Below, piece by piece: positions 34,853 through 43,778 of a stretch of 64,000 nt of DNA. The stretch's first letter is position 1. Every line of letters begins with the position of its first letter. Made by a program: the position numbers and the translations under genes. The notes under the pieces were generated by a model. It had not been told where the DNA came from. It made no database searches and saw only the letters and a list, made by a program, of their open reading frames with translations. This DNA comes from Cytobacillus gottheilii (GTDB lineage Bacteria > Bacillota > Bacilli > Bacillales > Cytobacillaceae), in the NCBI RefSeq assembly GCF_900166665.1, contig NZ_LT800494.1, forward strand, positions 2,480,009 through 2,544,008, read 5' to 3'.

Positions 34853-35159
34853 TGAGGCTGGGACAAAATGAAATTAATCTTTTAAAAAACGAATACAAAA
34901 TATCTTGGTTTGGGTATTTAAGCAAGTCCGTTCCATTGCGCTGCGGACCCTCGCTTTCCGCGGGGAGCAAGCTGAGCCTCCTCGTCACTCCGTTCCTGCG
35001 GGGTCTCACCCTTTGCTCTACAGCCCGCAGGAGTCGAGGGTCCTCCGCTCCATTTCACTCATGTTAATAAAATATATTTTTAAAAATACCGAATGATTAG
35101 AAAGGTGACTTCCTAACCATTCGGTTCTTTGAGTGTGTTAAATACTTATATCAGCCTCT
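34853..35159 (+). repeat. Family-1 element, near-complete reference copy
   Basis: 307 bp. Starts GAGGCTGGGACAAAATG and ends ATATCAGCCTCTT, giving inverted ends. Inside: an AT-rich left flank, the GC-rich core (about 34925-35055) with nested arms GCGGACCCTCG / CGAGGGTCCTCCGC and CTGCGGGGTC / GCCCGCAGGAG, an AT-rich right flank, and the hairpin CCGAATGATTAGAAAG / CTTCCTAACCATTCGG. No protein is encoded; short frames across it are artefacts. Confidence 0.88.
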
Positions 35160-35487
35160 TTTTTATTCGTTTTTTTTATATAAAGTAAAATAAACGAAGG
35201 ATTCTCTTCTCATATGTTCATAGATGATGGTCAGCAGCGTGATCTCACGAATAAAGGTCCACAGTGCAGGTGAAACAGACCTGTTTCAATGCCTAAACTG
35301 AACCACGGTATTGCCAAACGTTACTTTTTGTCTCCCCTGCGTTTGTTGTACTCTCTGCATCCCCACATATCGACAAATCTGACGAGAAAATAGTCAGAAA
35401 ATGCAGATTTTTTTGTTGTTTCAGTCCTTCAGGATGGAGGTATTATGATAGTACAAGCCATTCATTACTCCTGAAAGGATGATATTC
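35160..35487. other. Gene-free interval after the repeat
   Basis: About 330 bp, AT-rich, without a supportable gene. Traces of repeat DNA lie at about 35255-35290 (TCCACAGTGCAGGTGAAACAGACC). A weak hairpin AAATCTG … CAGATTTTTTT is at about 35376-35415. Confidence 0.4.
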
Positions 35488-35583
35488 ATGAAAATTAGAG
35501 CTGGAAGCTGGAGACTATTAAGTGATCAGGATAAACAATTTATTTTGGAAGCCGTTTGCTGGAAAAGCAGATGGAGGAAATAA
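35488..35583 (+). CDS. Possible 31-aa peptide
   Basis: ATG with AAAGGATGAT upstream reads 31 residues rich in Trp, Lys and Arg (MKIRAGSWRLLSDQDKQ then FILEAVCWKSRWRK). Small and basic. I do not recognise it and it may be a chance ORF. The reasonable ribosome site is its main support. Confidence 0.3.
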   Translation: MKIRAGSWRLLSDQDKQFILEAVCWKSRWRK

Positions 35584-35623
35584 ACTCTTGCCTACCTCGG
35601 TGCTATCCTGCTGTTGTACCTAA

Positions 35624-35678
35624 ACCGAAAAAGGACTGATGTAAGCAGCCTAATGAAAGGAATCGATCCTTTTTCGGT
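35624..35678 (-). terminator. Terminator-like long stem after the GGDEF gene
   Basis: ACCGAAAAAGGA and TCCTTTTTCGGT form a perfect 12-bp stem around a 31-base loop on the minus strand, just past the stop at 35682. Confidence 0.6.
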
Positions 35679-35681
35679 AAT

Positions 35682-37019
35682 CTAGCGAATTGCAGCACCT
35701 TTATAAGAATACATCTCTGCATCCGCCTTGTTTAACAGTGTATTTAAATCAGCGTTTTTAATGGAGTTTTCATATGCAAAGCCTATACTGGCTGATGCGT
35801 GAATATCAGCTGAAAACCCACCTCTATCATTTAAAACCATTTGAATGATGTTCTTTCTTTCCAAAGCTTCCTTTTCTTCAATCTCCGTCATTAATATGAC
35901 AAACTCATCTCCTCCCAGTCTGCATAATAAATCGGTAATTTTGAGCTGAGCTTGGATTTTTTTCGTGATATGTTTTAATAACTGATCTCCTGCTTCATGT
36001 CCATATGTATCATTAATTTGTTTAAAACCGTCCATATCTAAAAAAAGCAAGGCAAGTCCGCCTGAAAGATCTGTCCTATTTCGATCAAAAAACTGTTTTA
36101 GCAAATAGCGGTTCGCGGCCCCTGTTAAAGGATCATAATAAGCGAGCTTTCTCATCTGGTCTTCTAGTGTCTTCTCCTTTGTGATATTGATCAGAATTCC
36201 ATCCCATACCCCATTTTTAGATGAGTGATTCACACGGCATTGAAGCCAGGTCAATTCATTAAATTCGTCTACGATCCGAAAATCGAAATCCTCCAGGGAA
36301 TTATTCTTTAAATCGTCCAGTTTTTTTTGAACAAAGAACCGATCTTTTTCATAAACCCTTTTAAATAAATCCTCATTAAACAAATCATACGTATTGACAG
36401 CACCTGTTTCCCGGCTCGTTGCCAGAATGACGCCATTATTTGCATTACAGGACCATGTAGATACCTTGGTTTGATGTAAGAGATAAGTAAGCTGCTCTTC
36501 CTTTTCCTTCACTTGTCCCAAGAGCTTTCGATTGGATAAGATAAACGCAGCCAAGCAGGCTGTTAAAATTACACCAAAAAGAAAAAAGTAAGGAAAATCG
36601 ATCAGGTCCACACCGGCAAAAATAGTGTCTCTAAAACGGATCACACTATAAAAAGTCACAATTAGAGAAAGCGATCCTGCTGTTAAAACAGCATCCATTC
36701 TCTGATAAATCGCACTTAATGGAATGCAGAGCCACATAAAAAAGAAATTAACGAGATAAGGAGAATCCTCGAGCAGAAAAATAAAATAGCCATAAGCCAA
36801 GAAAATAATGACATACATTGTGATTACTGGTTTCACCAAGAGGTTTTTCCAAATAAAAAATGCAAGAATACTAGCAAATACTATAAAAAGGAATGCTGGC
36901 GGGAAGATACTTTGAACTCCCTCTATGTACATATTTATTCCTGCCTGGATAAAATAAAATAGAATAATAAACAGAAAAGCGAAAATATTGCGTGTATGTA
37001 TTACATTTTGATCCATCAT
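35682..37019 (-). CDS. Membrane-bound diguanylate cyclase (7-8 TM, PAS-like, GGDEF)
   Basis: 445 residues. N-terminal seven or eight helices (about 10-170), a linker coiled coil, a PAS-like domain (about 185-285, with WDGILINITKEKTLED at its end), then a GGDEF domain (about 290-445). The active site is intact: RLGGDEFVIL, preceded by FLDMDGFKQINDTYGHEAGD. The allosteric I-site position five residues before GGDEF reads KITD rather than RxxD, so feedback inhibition may be lost. Makes cyclic di-GMP from GTP. Input signal unknown. Monocistronic. Confidence 0.94.
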   Translation of the reverse strand: MMDQNVIHTRNIFAFLFIILFYFIQAGINMYIEGVQSIFPPAFLFIVFASILAFFIWKNLLVKPVITMYVIIFLAYGYFIFLLEDSPYLVNFFFMWLCIPLSAIYQRMDAVLTAGSLSLIVTFYSVIRFRDTIFAGVDLIDFPYFFLFGVILTACLAAFILSNRKLLGQVKEKEEQLTYLLHQTKVSTWSCNANNGVILATSRETGAVNTYDLFNEDLFKRVYEKDRFFVQKKLDDLKNNSLEDFDFRIVDEFNELTWLQCRVNHSSKNGVWDGILINITKEKTLEDQMRKLAYYDPLTGAANRYLLKQFFDRNRTDLSGGLALLFLDMDGFKQINDTYGHEAGDQLLKHITKKIQAQLKITDLLCRLGGDEFVILMTEIEEKEALERKNIIQMVLNDRGGFSADIHASASIGFAYENSIKNADLNTLLNKADAEMYSYKGAAIR

Positions 37020-37170
37020 GAAAAATCCATCCCATGTTTGTTATATCCATATTTTATCATTTACACAGCCAGGATGACACTTTTTATAATGATAAAAATA
37101 TAGGTATAAAGACATAAGGAATCCCCTATTTTTTGAAGGAGGATGATTAAATATAATCTGTAAGAATGGA

Positions 37171-37281
37171 TTTCACCTATTGTTTAAAAACATATATTAA
37201 CAAATAAAAAACCGAATGATTAGAAAGTGTTGCTTACTAACCATTCGGATGTATCACTAGGCTGAATATTTAAGCCCAGTT
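37171..37281 (+). repeat. Family-1 element remnant (3' hairpin end)
   Basis: ACATATATTAACAAATAAAA, hairpin CCGAATGATTAGAAAG … CTTACTAACCATTCGG, and an altered end ATTTAAGCCCAG. Lies 10 bp from the stop of the LysM gene, and its hairpin could help terminate that transcript. Confidence 0.7.
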
Positions 37282-37290
37282 TTCTGTGTA

Positions 37291-38226
37291 TTAAAATGGT
37301 GTTTTTGCACCGAGATAACGGGATTTCCAATAAGAAGATTGAAGACTTGCAATCGTCACACCTGTTGATGAACCAGCATGAATAAATTCATTGTTGCCCA
37401 GATAGATGCCAGCATGTGAGGGACCTGATTTATACGTTTCAAAGAAAACTAAGTCCCCAACCTTTGGTGAAGAAACAGTCTTCGTTCCCGCCCAAATGGT
37501 TTCAACAGTTCTTGGAATCGTAACGCCAGCTTTTAAGAAAGAATAATGAATAAATCCGCTGCAATCAAATCCAGCTGGAGATGTTCCTCCCCATACATAT
37601 GGCACACCAATATGCTTTTTCGCTTCGGCAATGATTTGTGAAACTTTCGAAACCTCTCCATTTTGCTGAGAAGACTTAATGTTCAGAACTTGACCAACGT
37701 AGATCGTATCAGCAGTCATATTGTTCATTGCTTTAAGACTTCCTACAGTTAACCCATGAAGAGTTGCAATATTCCACAGAGTATCCCCTGATTTCACCGT
37801 ATATGTTACTGCACCTGTGTTTACACTTGGGCTTGAAGCTGCGCCAGTCAGCTTTAATGTTTGGCCAACATAAATGGTAGTAGAAGTTAATTGGTTATCA
37901 TTCATTAATTGCTGAAGAGTAAGACCATTTTTTGCTGCAATCGACCAAAGGCTATCACCAGATTTAACAGTATAGACAGTACCGCTGCTCTCTTGGCTGT
38001 CTGGGTCCACCAGTGATAACGTTTGTCCTGGATATATAGTAGCATTGGATAACTGATTCCAAGATATTAAGTTTTGAACAGAGACTTGCTGTGAAACAGA
38101 GATTTTCCAAAGTGTATCCCCTGCTGAAACTTTATAGTTTTTTTCACTTGCACTGGCTTGTCCGCCAAATCCCGCAAATACAAAACCAGCTGTAGCTGCA
38201 ATGGTTAAAAGCTGCTTCTTCATCAT
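37291..38226 (-). CDS. Secreted LysM-NlpC/P60 peptidoglycan endopeptidase
   Basis: Cell-wall D,L-endopeptidase of the LytE/LytF/CwlS type, 311 residues. Signal peptide at about 1-26 (ends GGQASA). Three LysM domains at about 31-74, 84-127 and 142-185, each with YxVxxGDxLWxI. C-terminal NlpC/P60 domain (about 193-311) with the Cys in GFDCSGFIHY, His in GPSHAGIYLG and a later His in EFIHAGSS. Start ATG-ATG with AGGAGG. Likely exported to septa and poles; three LysM as in related CwlS/LytF proteins with 3-5. Confidence 0.95.
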   Translation of the reverse strand: MMKKQLLTIAATAGFVFAGFGGQASASEKNYKVSAGDTLWKISVSQQVSVQNLISWNQLSNATIYPGQTLSLVDPDSQESSGTVYTVKSGDSLWSIAAKNGLTLQQLMNDNQLTSTTIYVGQTLKLTGAASSPSVNTGAVTYTVKSGDTLWNIATLHGLTVGSLKAMNNMTADTIYVGQVLNIKSSQQNGEVSKVSQIIAEAKKHIGVPYVWGGTSPAGFDCSGFIHYSFLKAGVTIPRTVETIWAGTKTVSSPKVGDLVFFETYKSGPSHAGIYLGNNEFIHAGSSTGVTIASLQSSYWKSRYLGAKTPF

Positions 38227-38554
38227 GTTTCCTCCTAAAGTCCTTTTTGATAGCTTAATGTTATTTCAAAATCAAGCTTGAACTCTATGAGAAAAATGTG
38301 GTTTTAATGGTAAAAATCATATGAAAGTCTAAAAATATCTATTCATGCTACTAAATACCACAACATATGAGAATATAGACCTATAAAACAAAAATAGAGC
38401 ATGAAATCAAATGACAAATGGAGGGTTATTTATGAATTATTTACTGCTTGGAATTTCTGGTAAATGGGGTAAAAGAGAGATAAAGACTTAAAAAAATTTC
38501 ATCATTAAAGAAGTAAGCTTTTAATCTGCTGTTTTTCTCATATGCAGTATAAAC

Positions 38555-38695
38555 GAGTTGTTCCATTGCGCTGCGGACTCTCGCTTTCCGATGGGAGGAA
38601 GCTGAGCCTCCTCGGCACGCCTGCGGGGTCTCACCTTTTCCTCTATTTCCCTCAGGAGTCGAGTGTCCTCCGCTCCATTTCACGCGTTTTAAGAA
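38555..38695 (+). repeat. Family-1 GC-rich core, flanks lost
   Basis: Runs from TTGTTCCATTGCGCTGCGGAC to CTCCGCTCCATTTCACGCG. The core arms are present with mutations (CTGCGGGGTC versus CCCTCAGGAG). Ends are not recognisable. The rest of the interval 38227-38804 holds no gene I can support; a 19-codon frame at 38432 has a good ribosome site but nothing else. Confidence 0.75.
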
Positions 38696-38804
38696 GTATG
38701 TAAAGACATTGAAAAAACCTAAAACAAGTCCATAGACAAAATATGAAATACTTCGAATACCTTTTCTTGAAACACATAAACACGTGTCTCAAATAACAGA
38801 CTCA

Positions 38805-39788
38805 TCAAAACAGCTCTGCTACTAGTTCGTAGCTCTTCAATTTTTCTTCGAAGGAATAAACATTGCAAATAATCATAAATTCTTCTGTTTGATACAGTTC
38901 GCTTAAGTCTAAGAGTTGTTCTCGAACTTTGTCTTTTGTTCCGATCATCATTCGTTTTCTGTTTTCCTTTATAATCGAATAATCTTCAGGTGTAAGCACT
39001 TTTTTCCTTGCTTCTTCTGGGCTTAAAATTTGCGTACTTTCACCTTTTGCGATCGATAATAACCACATGTCTTGGCTTAATGCCATTTCTTCAGCTTCCT
39101 CTTGTGTATTTGCACAAATAACAAAAATACATATATTAGCCTGAGGTTTTTTCAGACGCGGTGATGGCTGAAAATGTTTGTAATAATACTCTGTGGCTCT
39201 TTTCCCATTTACTGGCGAAATAAAATGACCAAATGTAAAGGCTGTTCCATATTCTGCTGCGAGCCTTGCTCCTCGATGAGTAATACCAAGCAGCCACAGA
39301 TCAGGCACAGTTTTGCTAAGCGGATATGCTACTACTTCTTCGTTATTTCCCTTTTCCTGCATCTGCAAGTAATGCTGCAGATCTCTTAGTTGACGTGGAA
39401 ATTCATTCAGGCTTTTTCGTATACCGTCCGTTAACGCCAGCCTCGTTTCTGCGTTTCCTCCTGGAGAACGGCCGATCCCCAGATCAATGCGTCCCGGATA
39501 TAAGGACTCTAGTATCTTAAAATTTTCTGCCACTTTGAAAGGACTATATTGCGGAAGCAAAACCCCTCCAGAACCAATTTTGATCTTTTTTGTATGTGCA
39601 GCTAAGTGCGCAATCAGGATTTCAGGCGAAGTACCTGCAATCCCGTCTGAATTATGATGCTCCGCTACCCAAAATCGCACATAACCTAGTTTTTCTGTTA
39701 ACTGTGCCAATGCTGTTGTATTTTGCAGTGCTTCTTGTGGTGTACTGCCGCTGCTTATGACTGATTGATCCAAAACACTTAACTTCAT
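38805..39788 (-). CDS. Luciferase-like flavin-dependent oxidoreductase
   Basis: 327-residue LLM-class protein (bacterial luciferase fold, YceB/MsnO8-like). Visible: KLSVLDQSVISSGSTPQEAL, GYVRFWVAEHHN, GSGGVLLPQYSPFKVAENF, LGIGRSPGG and FTFGHFIS. Uses reduced flavin; the substrate is unknown in this subfamily. ATG with AGAGGAG upstream. Monocistronic. Confidence 0.93.
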   Translation of the reverse strand: MKLSVLDQSVISSGSTPQEALQNTTALAQLTEKLGYVRFWVAEHHNSDGIAGTSPEILIAHLAAHTKKIKIGSGGVLLPQYSPFKVAENFKILESLYPGRIDLGIGRSPGGNAETRLALTDGIRKSLNEFPRQLRDLQHYLQMQEKGNNEEVVAYPLSKTVPDLWLLGITHRGARLAAEYGTAFTFGHFISPVNGKRATEYYYKHFQPSPRLKKPQANICIFVICANTQEEAEEMALSQDMWLLSIAKGESTQILSPEEARKKVLTPEDYSIIKENRKRMMIGTKDKVREQLLDLSELYQTEEFMIICNVYSFEEKLKSYELVAELF

Positions 39789-39810
39789 GCCACTCCTCTT
39801 TTCTTAAAAG

Positions 39811-40048
39811 AAGGCTGTTTTCGCAAACTTTGTTGCTTTTACATTAATGTACAAAGATTTCCACTTCAGAGTACTCGCTTTCCGGCGGGGCAGGTGCTGA
39901 GCCTCCTCGTCGCTACGCTCCTGTGGGGTCTCAGCTCCCCACTCGTCCCGCAGGAGTCTCGCACTCTTTCGTTTCAATCAAACAGACATAATACTAAATG
40001 CCCCTTTACAGAGTGTTTATTAAACAACAGTCACTAAGAAAAGAGCCT
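39811..40048 (+). repeat. Family-2 element, near-complete copy
   Basis: Starts AAGGCTGTTTTCGCAAACTT and ends AACAACAGTCACTAAGAAAA then GAGCCT, so its ends are imperfect inverted repeats of each other. The core CTCCTGTGGGGTC / GTCCCGCAGGAG is shared with family 1. It sits 22 bp from the start of the oxidoreductase gene. The interval to 40251 holds no gene. Confidence 0.85.
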
Positions 40049-40251
40049 AAAAAATGTAAAAGAAGATTGCTTGTTAAAAAGACCTTCTTATATATAAATT
40101 TTCAATTATGGTTACAATGTGCTGAAGTACTAGTTTTCCACAAATAAGATTACTTTTAATCTGGTGCGTAGTTGTTTTTGTGTTTCTTTTATCATCTAAT
40201 AAACAATATTAGTTGTAAAATATATTGTCTGTGAAATAGGAATACAGAAAA

Positions 40252-40410
40252 GAAGCTAGGACATGAGTAGTTAACACGACCATAGAACCGAATGGTTAGC
40301 AGTTCATCTTTCTAATCATTCGGTTTTTCATTTGTTATATTTAATATATCTTTTTCACACATGAGTGAAATGAAACGGACTTCTTTTAAAAACGGAAATA
40401 ACATTTTCAG
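40252..40410 (-). repeat. Family-1 element, core-deleted copy
   Basis: AAGCTAGGACATGAGTAGTT, hairpin CCGAATGGTTAGCAG … TTTCTAATCATTCGG, flank, then GTGAAATGAAACGGACTTC where the core is missing. Opposite in orientation to the core-deleted copy at 6943-7154, and with a different deletion joint. Confidence 0.75.
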
Positions 40411-40488
40411 ATAATCAGAAACCTTTTTAGTTCGTAAACCGTAAAGTAAGGTAAGAATATTGTACAGTTCTAATCAAAGGAGGATATT

Positions 40489-40794
40489 ATGTTTACAACC
40501 ATTTTTTTCACCGTTGTCATATCGATTCCAGTATACGGTTTGCTTATTTGGATGTATTTGGAACCTGAAGAAAGCATGTTAGCTGGGAAACGGTGGATGT
40601 ATCAAGAAGAACCTGAAGTATCAGATTCAGCGATTCGCTATACGAAGTTTTTATCAGTGACCACAATGATTGGGCTTCCTTTCTTAATCATTAGTGCTAT
40701 TTTAGAGATACCCGTTTTAAGATTCGTTTACGTCATATTTCCAGTTGTCATCCTGTTAGGAGCATTAAAGATATTTACAGATCAGCAAGATTAA
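40489..40794 (+). CDS. Membrane protein of unknown function, 101 aa
   Basis: Three hydrophobic segments (about 2-22, 58-76, 79-95) and an acidic loop with EEPEVSDSAIRYTKF. Strong ribosome site (AAAGGAGG) before the ATG. Followed after 37 bases by another small membrane protein gene, likely in one transcript. Unrecognised. Confidence 0.7.
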   Translation: MFTTIFFTVVISIPVYGLLIWMYLEPEESMLAGKRWMYQEEPEVSDSAIRYTKFLSVTTMIGLPFLIISAILEIPVLRFVYVIFPVVILLGALKIFTDQQD

Positions 40795-40831
40795 CAAATG
40801 TTGAAAGTATATTAGGAAGGGTGTACTTAAA

Positions 40832-41038
40832 ATGAAGAAGAAAACGTCCCAATGGAGATTGAGTCAAGCAGCGCTAATGGTATTGATCGGCAGTATCATT
40901 GGAAGTTCACTTGTTAGTCCTAGCCTAACCTATGTATTGGGAGCCTTATCAGGTTCACTGCTGCTGGTGATGATTAACGTTGTGTATGTACTATATAAAA
41001 AGAGAGCCGCAGCGAAAAAAACAGATGAAAGATATTAG
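40832..41038 (+). CDS. Small two-helix membrane protein, 68 aa
   Basis: Basic N-terminus (MKKKTSQWRLS), helices at about 12-33 and 36-56, and a basic tail KKRAAAKKTDERY. GGAAGGGTG precedes the ATG. Probably cotranscribed with the preceding membrane protein gene. Unrecognised. Confidence 0.65.
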   Translation: MKKKTSQWRLSQAALMVLIGSIIGSSLVSPSLTYVLGALSGSLLLVMINVVYVLYKKRAAAKKTDERY

Positions 41039-41084
41039 TTGAAGCACAATGAAAAAGCTGGAGACATATTCCCCAGCTCAGGTG

Positions 41085-42968
41085 CTATTCCCTTTTCCAG
41101 ACTCGTTTATTTTCTTCCCGATAAGTCATTCCCAATGCATCAAGTCGCTCCAGAAATGGAATCATATATTTTCGGGAAAGACCAAGAATTTCTTTCGCTT
41201 CTCCCACATCAAAAACATTAGCTGTTTGTTGTTTAAGCTTTTCAACAGCAGCTCTGAAATGGTTTCCATGCCAGTAGAAAACATCATCCAATGCGACCAC
41301 TTCCCCTGTATCCTGCAGAAACTTCTTTACGTCTCCCTGTAAATTCTCCGGCAATCCTGCATCAGTATAATAGTCATTAAAATACGAAACCTGCATTCCA
41401 TCCTTTTGCAATGCCAGCAGCATATTTTCTGTCCGCTTTTGCCAGTTCGATGGCACATGAGGCGTAAAATGCTGATGGCGAATAAATTGGCCATTGCGGA
41501 TAAAAAGCCCTATTTCTTCTCCTTTGTTTATGACAAATTCAAGTAATGCTTTCGGATATTGATTTTGCAGAGACTGCAGCAGTTCTGCCTTTTTCAATCC
41601 TTGTTTTAATGGATGTAACTGATGATAATCATTCAGCTGATCGTAGACTTCTTCCTCAATAAGCAGCTGTAGTTTTTTTAAGGTGAAATCACTCTTATTC
41701 ACCTGAACAAAAGGCTCGTTTTGAAGGATCTCTTTTATCGTTCCCTCATCTAAAGAAGTTTTCAGAACGAGCTCGCCTACAGACAAACTTTTCTCTTCTG
41801 TTAATAGATCAATGACCCGTTCTTCCGGAGTGCCCATTTTTTTCTTATCCAGTTCTTCAATGGTGTTTAATCCAAAACGATATTTACGGCCATTCGGATC
41901 AATGACCCAACCGCCTCCAATCGTTTCTTGCGGACTTGGCCTTCTCAGAATAAAGCGGTCTCCTCTTTTGGCCACAATCTCTTCATCCAGTCGAAGCTGA
42001 CAAAGAATTTCCTCATGATCTTCTGTCAGATCATTTCGATCAAAAAAGACAATCCTGCCCATTACTTCTGAGGTGCCAATATGACATTTAATCGGCATCC
42101 GCTGTTTCACCATATACTCTAAATCGTCCACAACTTTTATGCTTACATCAATCGTGCGCGTGACGGCGAAATGCTCAGATGATACAAGAACATCTCCCCG
42201 CTTCATTTCATCTTTTGAAGCTCCTGCCAGATTAATTGCCACCCTTTGACCTGCAAATGCTAGAGATGCTTGCTTATGATGGACCTGCAGCTGCCGGGCA
42301 CGAACCTCTAATCCCCTTGGCAAAATGGTTAGGGCTTGTCCTTCTTCTATTGCTCCTTCATAAACCGTTCCCCGGACAACAGTTCCTTGTCCCTTCACAG
42401 AAAACACCTGATCAATCGGCAGACGAAATTCACCTTTTACATCTCGAGTGTCCTGCTCCTTCAGCTTGCTGATAATCTCTTCTTTCAACTCTGTAATGCC
42501 CCTTAAAGATAAGCTATCCGTCAGCATGAAAGGAGCATCTTCAAAGACAGTACCGACTAGCTCTTCTTTAATATCTTCTTGTACAAGCTGTATAAATTCT
42601 TCCTCAACCCGATCACTTTTTGTGATCGCAACAATGCCTTGTTTAATGCCAAGAAAACCTAATATTTCAAGATGCTCTTTTGTCTGCGGCATTACACCTT
42701 CATCTGCGGCGACAACGAGCACAACAAGATCAATGCCCGCTACACCAGCGATCATTTGCCGGATAAAACGCTCATGACCTGGAACATCAATAACAGAAAT
42801 TTGTAGTTCATCGTCCTCATATAAAGGAGCAAAGCCAAGCTCAATTGAAATCTGTCTTTCTTTTTCCTCTTTTAGCCGGTCTGTATCCACATTTGTTAAT
42901 GCCTTCGTTAACGTTGTTTTTCCATGATCAATATGTCCTGCCATTCCAATTGTAAAAAACCTCTTCAA
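41085..42968 (-). CDS. selB: Selenocysteine-specific elongation factor SelB
   Basis: GTPase that carries selenocysteyl-tRNA to UGA codons followed by a SECIS hairpin. 627 residues. GTPase motifs: AGHIDHGKTTL (G1), DVPGHERF (G3) and TKSD (G4). Domains II-III follow (about 170-340, VFSVKGQGTVVRGTV). The C-terminal winged-helix domains bind SECIS RNA and end with FDVGEAKEILGLSRKYMIPFLE, a SelB signature. TTG at 42968 is preferred (AGGTGG spaced 5). No selA, selD, tRNA-Sec or selenoprotein gene is visible in the window. It follows the pantothenate kinase gene closely. Confidence 0.95.
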   Translation of the reverse strand: MKRFFTIGMAGHIDHGKTTLTKALTNVDTDRLKEEKERQISIELGFAPLYEDDELQISVIDVPGHERFIRQMIAGVAGIDLVVLVVAADEGVMPQTKEHLEILGFLGIKQGIVAITKSDRVEEEFIQLVQEDIKEELVGTVFEDAPFMLTDSLSLRGITELKEEIISKLKEQDTRDVKGEFRLPIDQVFSVKGQGTVVRGTVYEGAIEEGQALTILPRGLEVRARQLQVHHKQASLAFAGQRVAINLAGASKDEMKRGDVLVSSEHFAVTRTIDVSIKVVDDLEYMVKQRMPIKCHIGTSEVMGRIVFFDRNDLTEDHEEILCQLRLDEEIVAKRGDRFILRRPSPQETIGGGWVIDPNGRKYRFGLNTIEELDKKKMGTPEERVIDLLTEEKSLSVGELVLKTSLDEGTIKEILQNEPFVQVNKSDFTLKKLQLLIEEEVYDQLNDYHQLHPLKQGLKKAELLQSLQNQYPKALLEFVINKGEEIGLFIRNGQFIRHQHFTPHVPSNWQKRTENMLLALQKDGMQVSYFNDYYTDAGLPENLQGDVKKFLQDTGEVVALDDVFYWHGNHFRAAVEKLKQQTANVFDVGEAKEILGLSRKYMIPFLERLDALGMTYREENKRVWKRE

Positions 42969-42998
42969 TGCTGCCACCTGCTTACCAATATGTAGAGT

Positions 42999-43778
42999 TT
43001 AAGAATACAATGCACCAATCGCACCGCTGTATTCCCCATTTTCAATGAATGTACAATCAAAATCAAACATTTTTGCATACATTTTTAGCTGTTTTTGCAA
43101 TGCACGATTCAAAGCACCAGCACCTATAAACGCCATCGGAAGCTTCTGCTGTGATGAACCAGCCATCACCAGCAAATAAATCGTCTCAGCGATCATATTG
43201 ACAAGTGCAGCCATTTTCACTTCATCACTAATCGTATCTGTAAAGGCTGCTTTAGCAAAATTACTTGCTGATAATTCACCTAAAAGCGGGGCTTCATCTT
43301 GACCATAAACATCCTTGACTAACAGATCCGCTTCTGTTCGATCGCCTTCTAGAGCAAGCTCAATCAGCTGTTCATATGAAGCTTTTCCAGTTAATAGCCG
43401 ACCTAAACCAAGAAAGGTGCCGCCCCCCATTGCCGTACCTGAAACTCGGACTGCTTTCCCTTTTTCCACTCGCAGGATTGAAGTTCCTGTTCCGATATTG
43501 ATCAAAAGAAATGGTTCATGTAATGTATGCAGTATTTTTGCGCCGGAAGCTGCAGCAGTAAATTCATCTAGTACGGCAGCCTGAGGGAAATATTTGTTCT
43601 TCAGCACACCGGCTCCCCCTCCTGTCAAAACCACTTCAGCATGAGGAGAAATCATCTTCATCCAGTTAAAAAGAGAAGCTGCTTCTTGAATAGGATATCT
43701 TTTATAGTGAAGGTTTCCTTTCTCTTCATAGGCCAATTTGATAAAAGTTGCACCGGCATCGATCCCCATCTTATTCAC
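42999..43778 (-). CDS. coaW: Type II pantothenate kinase
   Basis: ATP-dependent kinase for the first step of coenzyme A synthesis, actin-like fold, 259 residues. GIDAGATFIKLAY (phosphate 1), VLTGGGAG, LLINIGTGTSILRV and GTAMGGGTFLGLGRLLTG are typical of the staphylococcal and Bacillus type II enzyme. GTG start at 43778 overlaps the stop of the upstream gene in GTGA with GAGGGAT upstream. A longer frame is only overlap. This type is not inhibited by CoA in Staphylococcus (family knowledge). Confidence 0.9.
   Translation of the reverse strand: MNKMGIDAGATFIKLAYEEKGNLHYKRYPIQEAASLFNWMKMISPHAEVVLTGGGAGVLKNKYFPQAAVLDEFTAAASGAKILHTLHEPFLLINIGTGTSILRVEKGKAVRVSGTAMGGGTFLGLGRLLTGKASYEQLIELALEGDRTEADLLVKDVYGQDEAPLLGELSASNFAKAAFTDTISDEVKMAALVNMIAETIYLLVMAGSSQQKLPMAFIGAGALNRALQKQLKMYAKMFDFDCTFIENGEYSGAIGALYS

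Noticed and set aside
34852-35096. Short ORFs in all frames of the family-1 repeat
   Set aside because: They arise from the GC-rich palindrome and recur as shifted fragments in other copies; composition and lack of ribosome sites argue against coding.
38432-38491. 19-codon ORF with GGAGGG upstream
   Set aside because: Too short to support without conservation data, and adjacent to repeat DNA.
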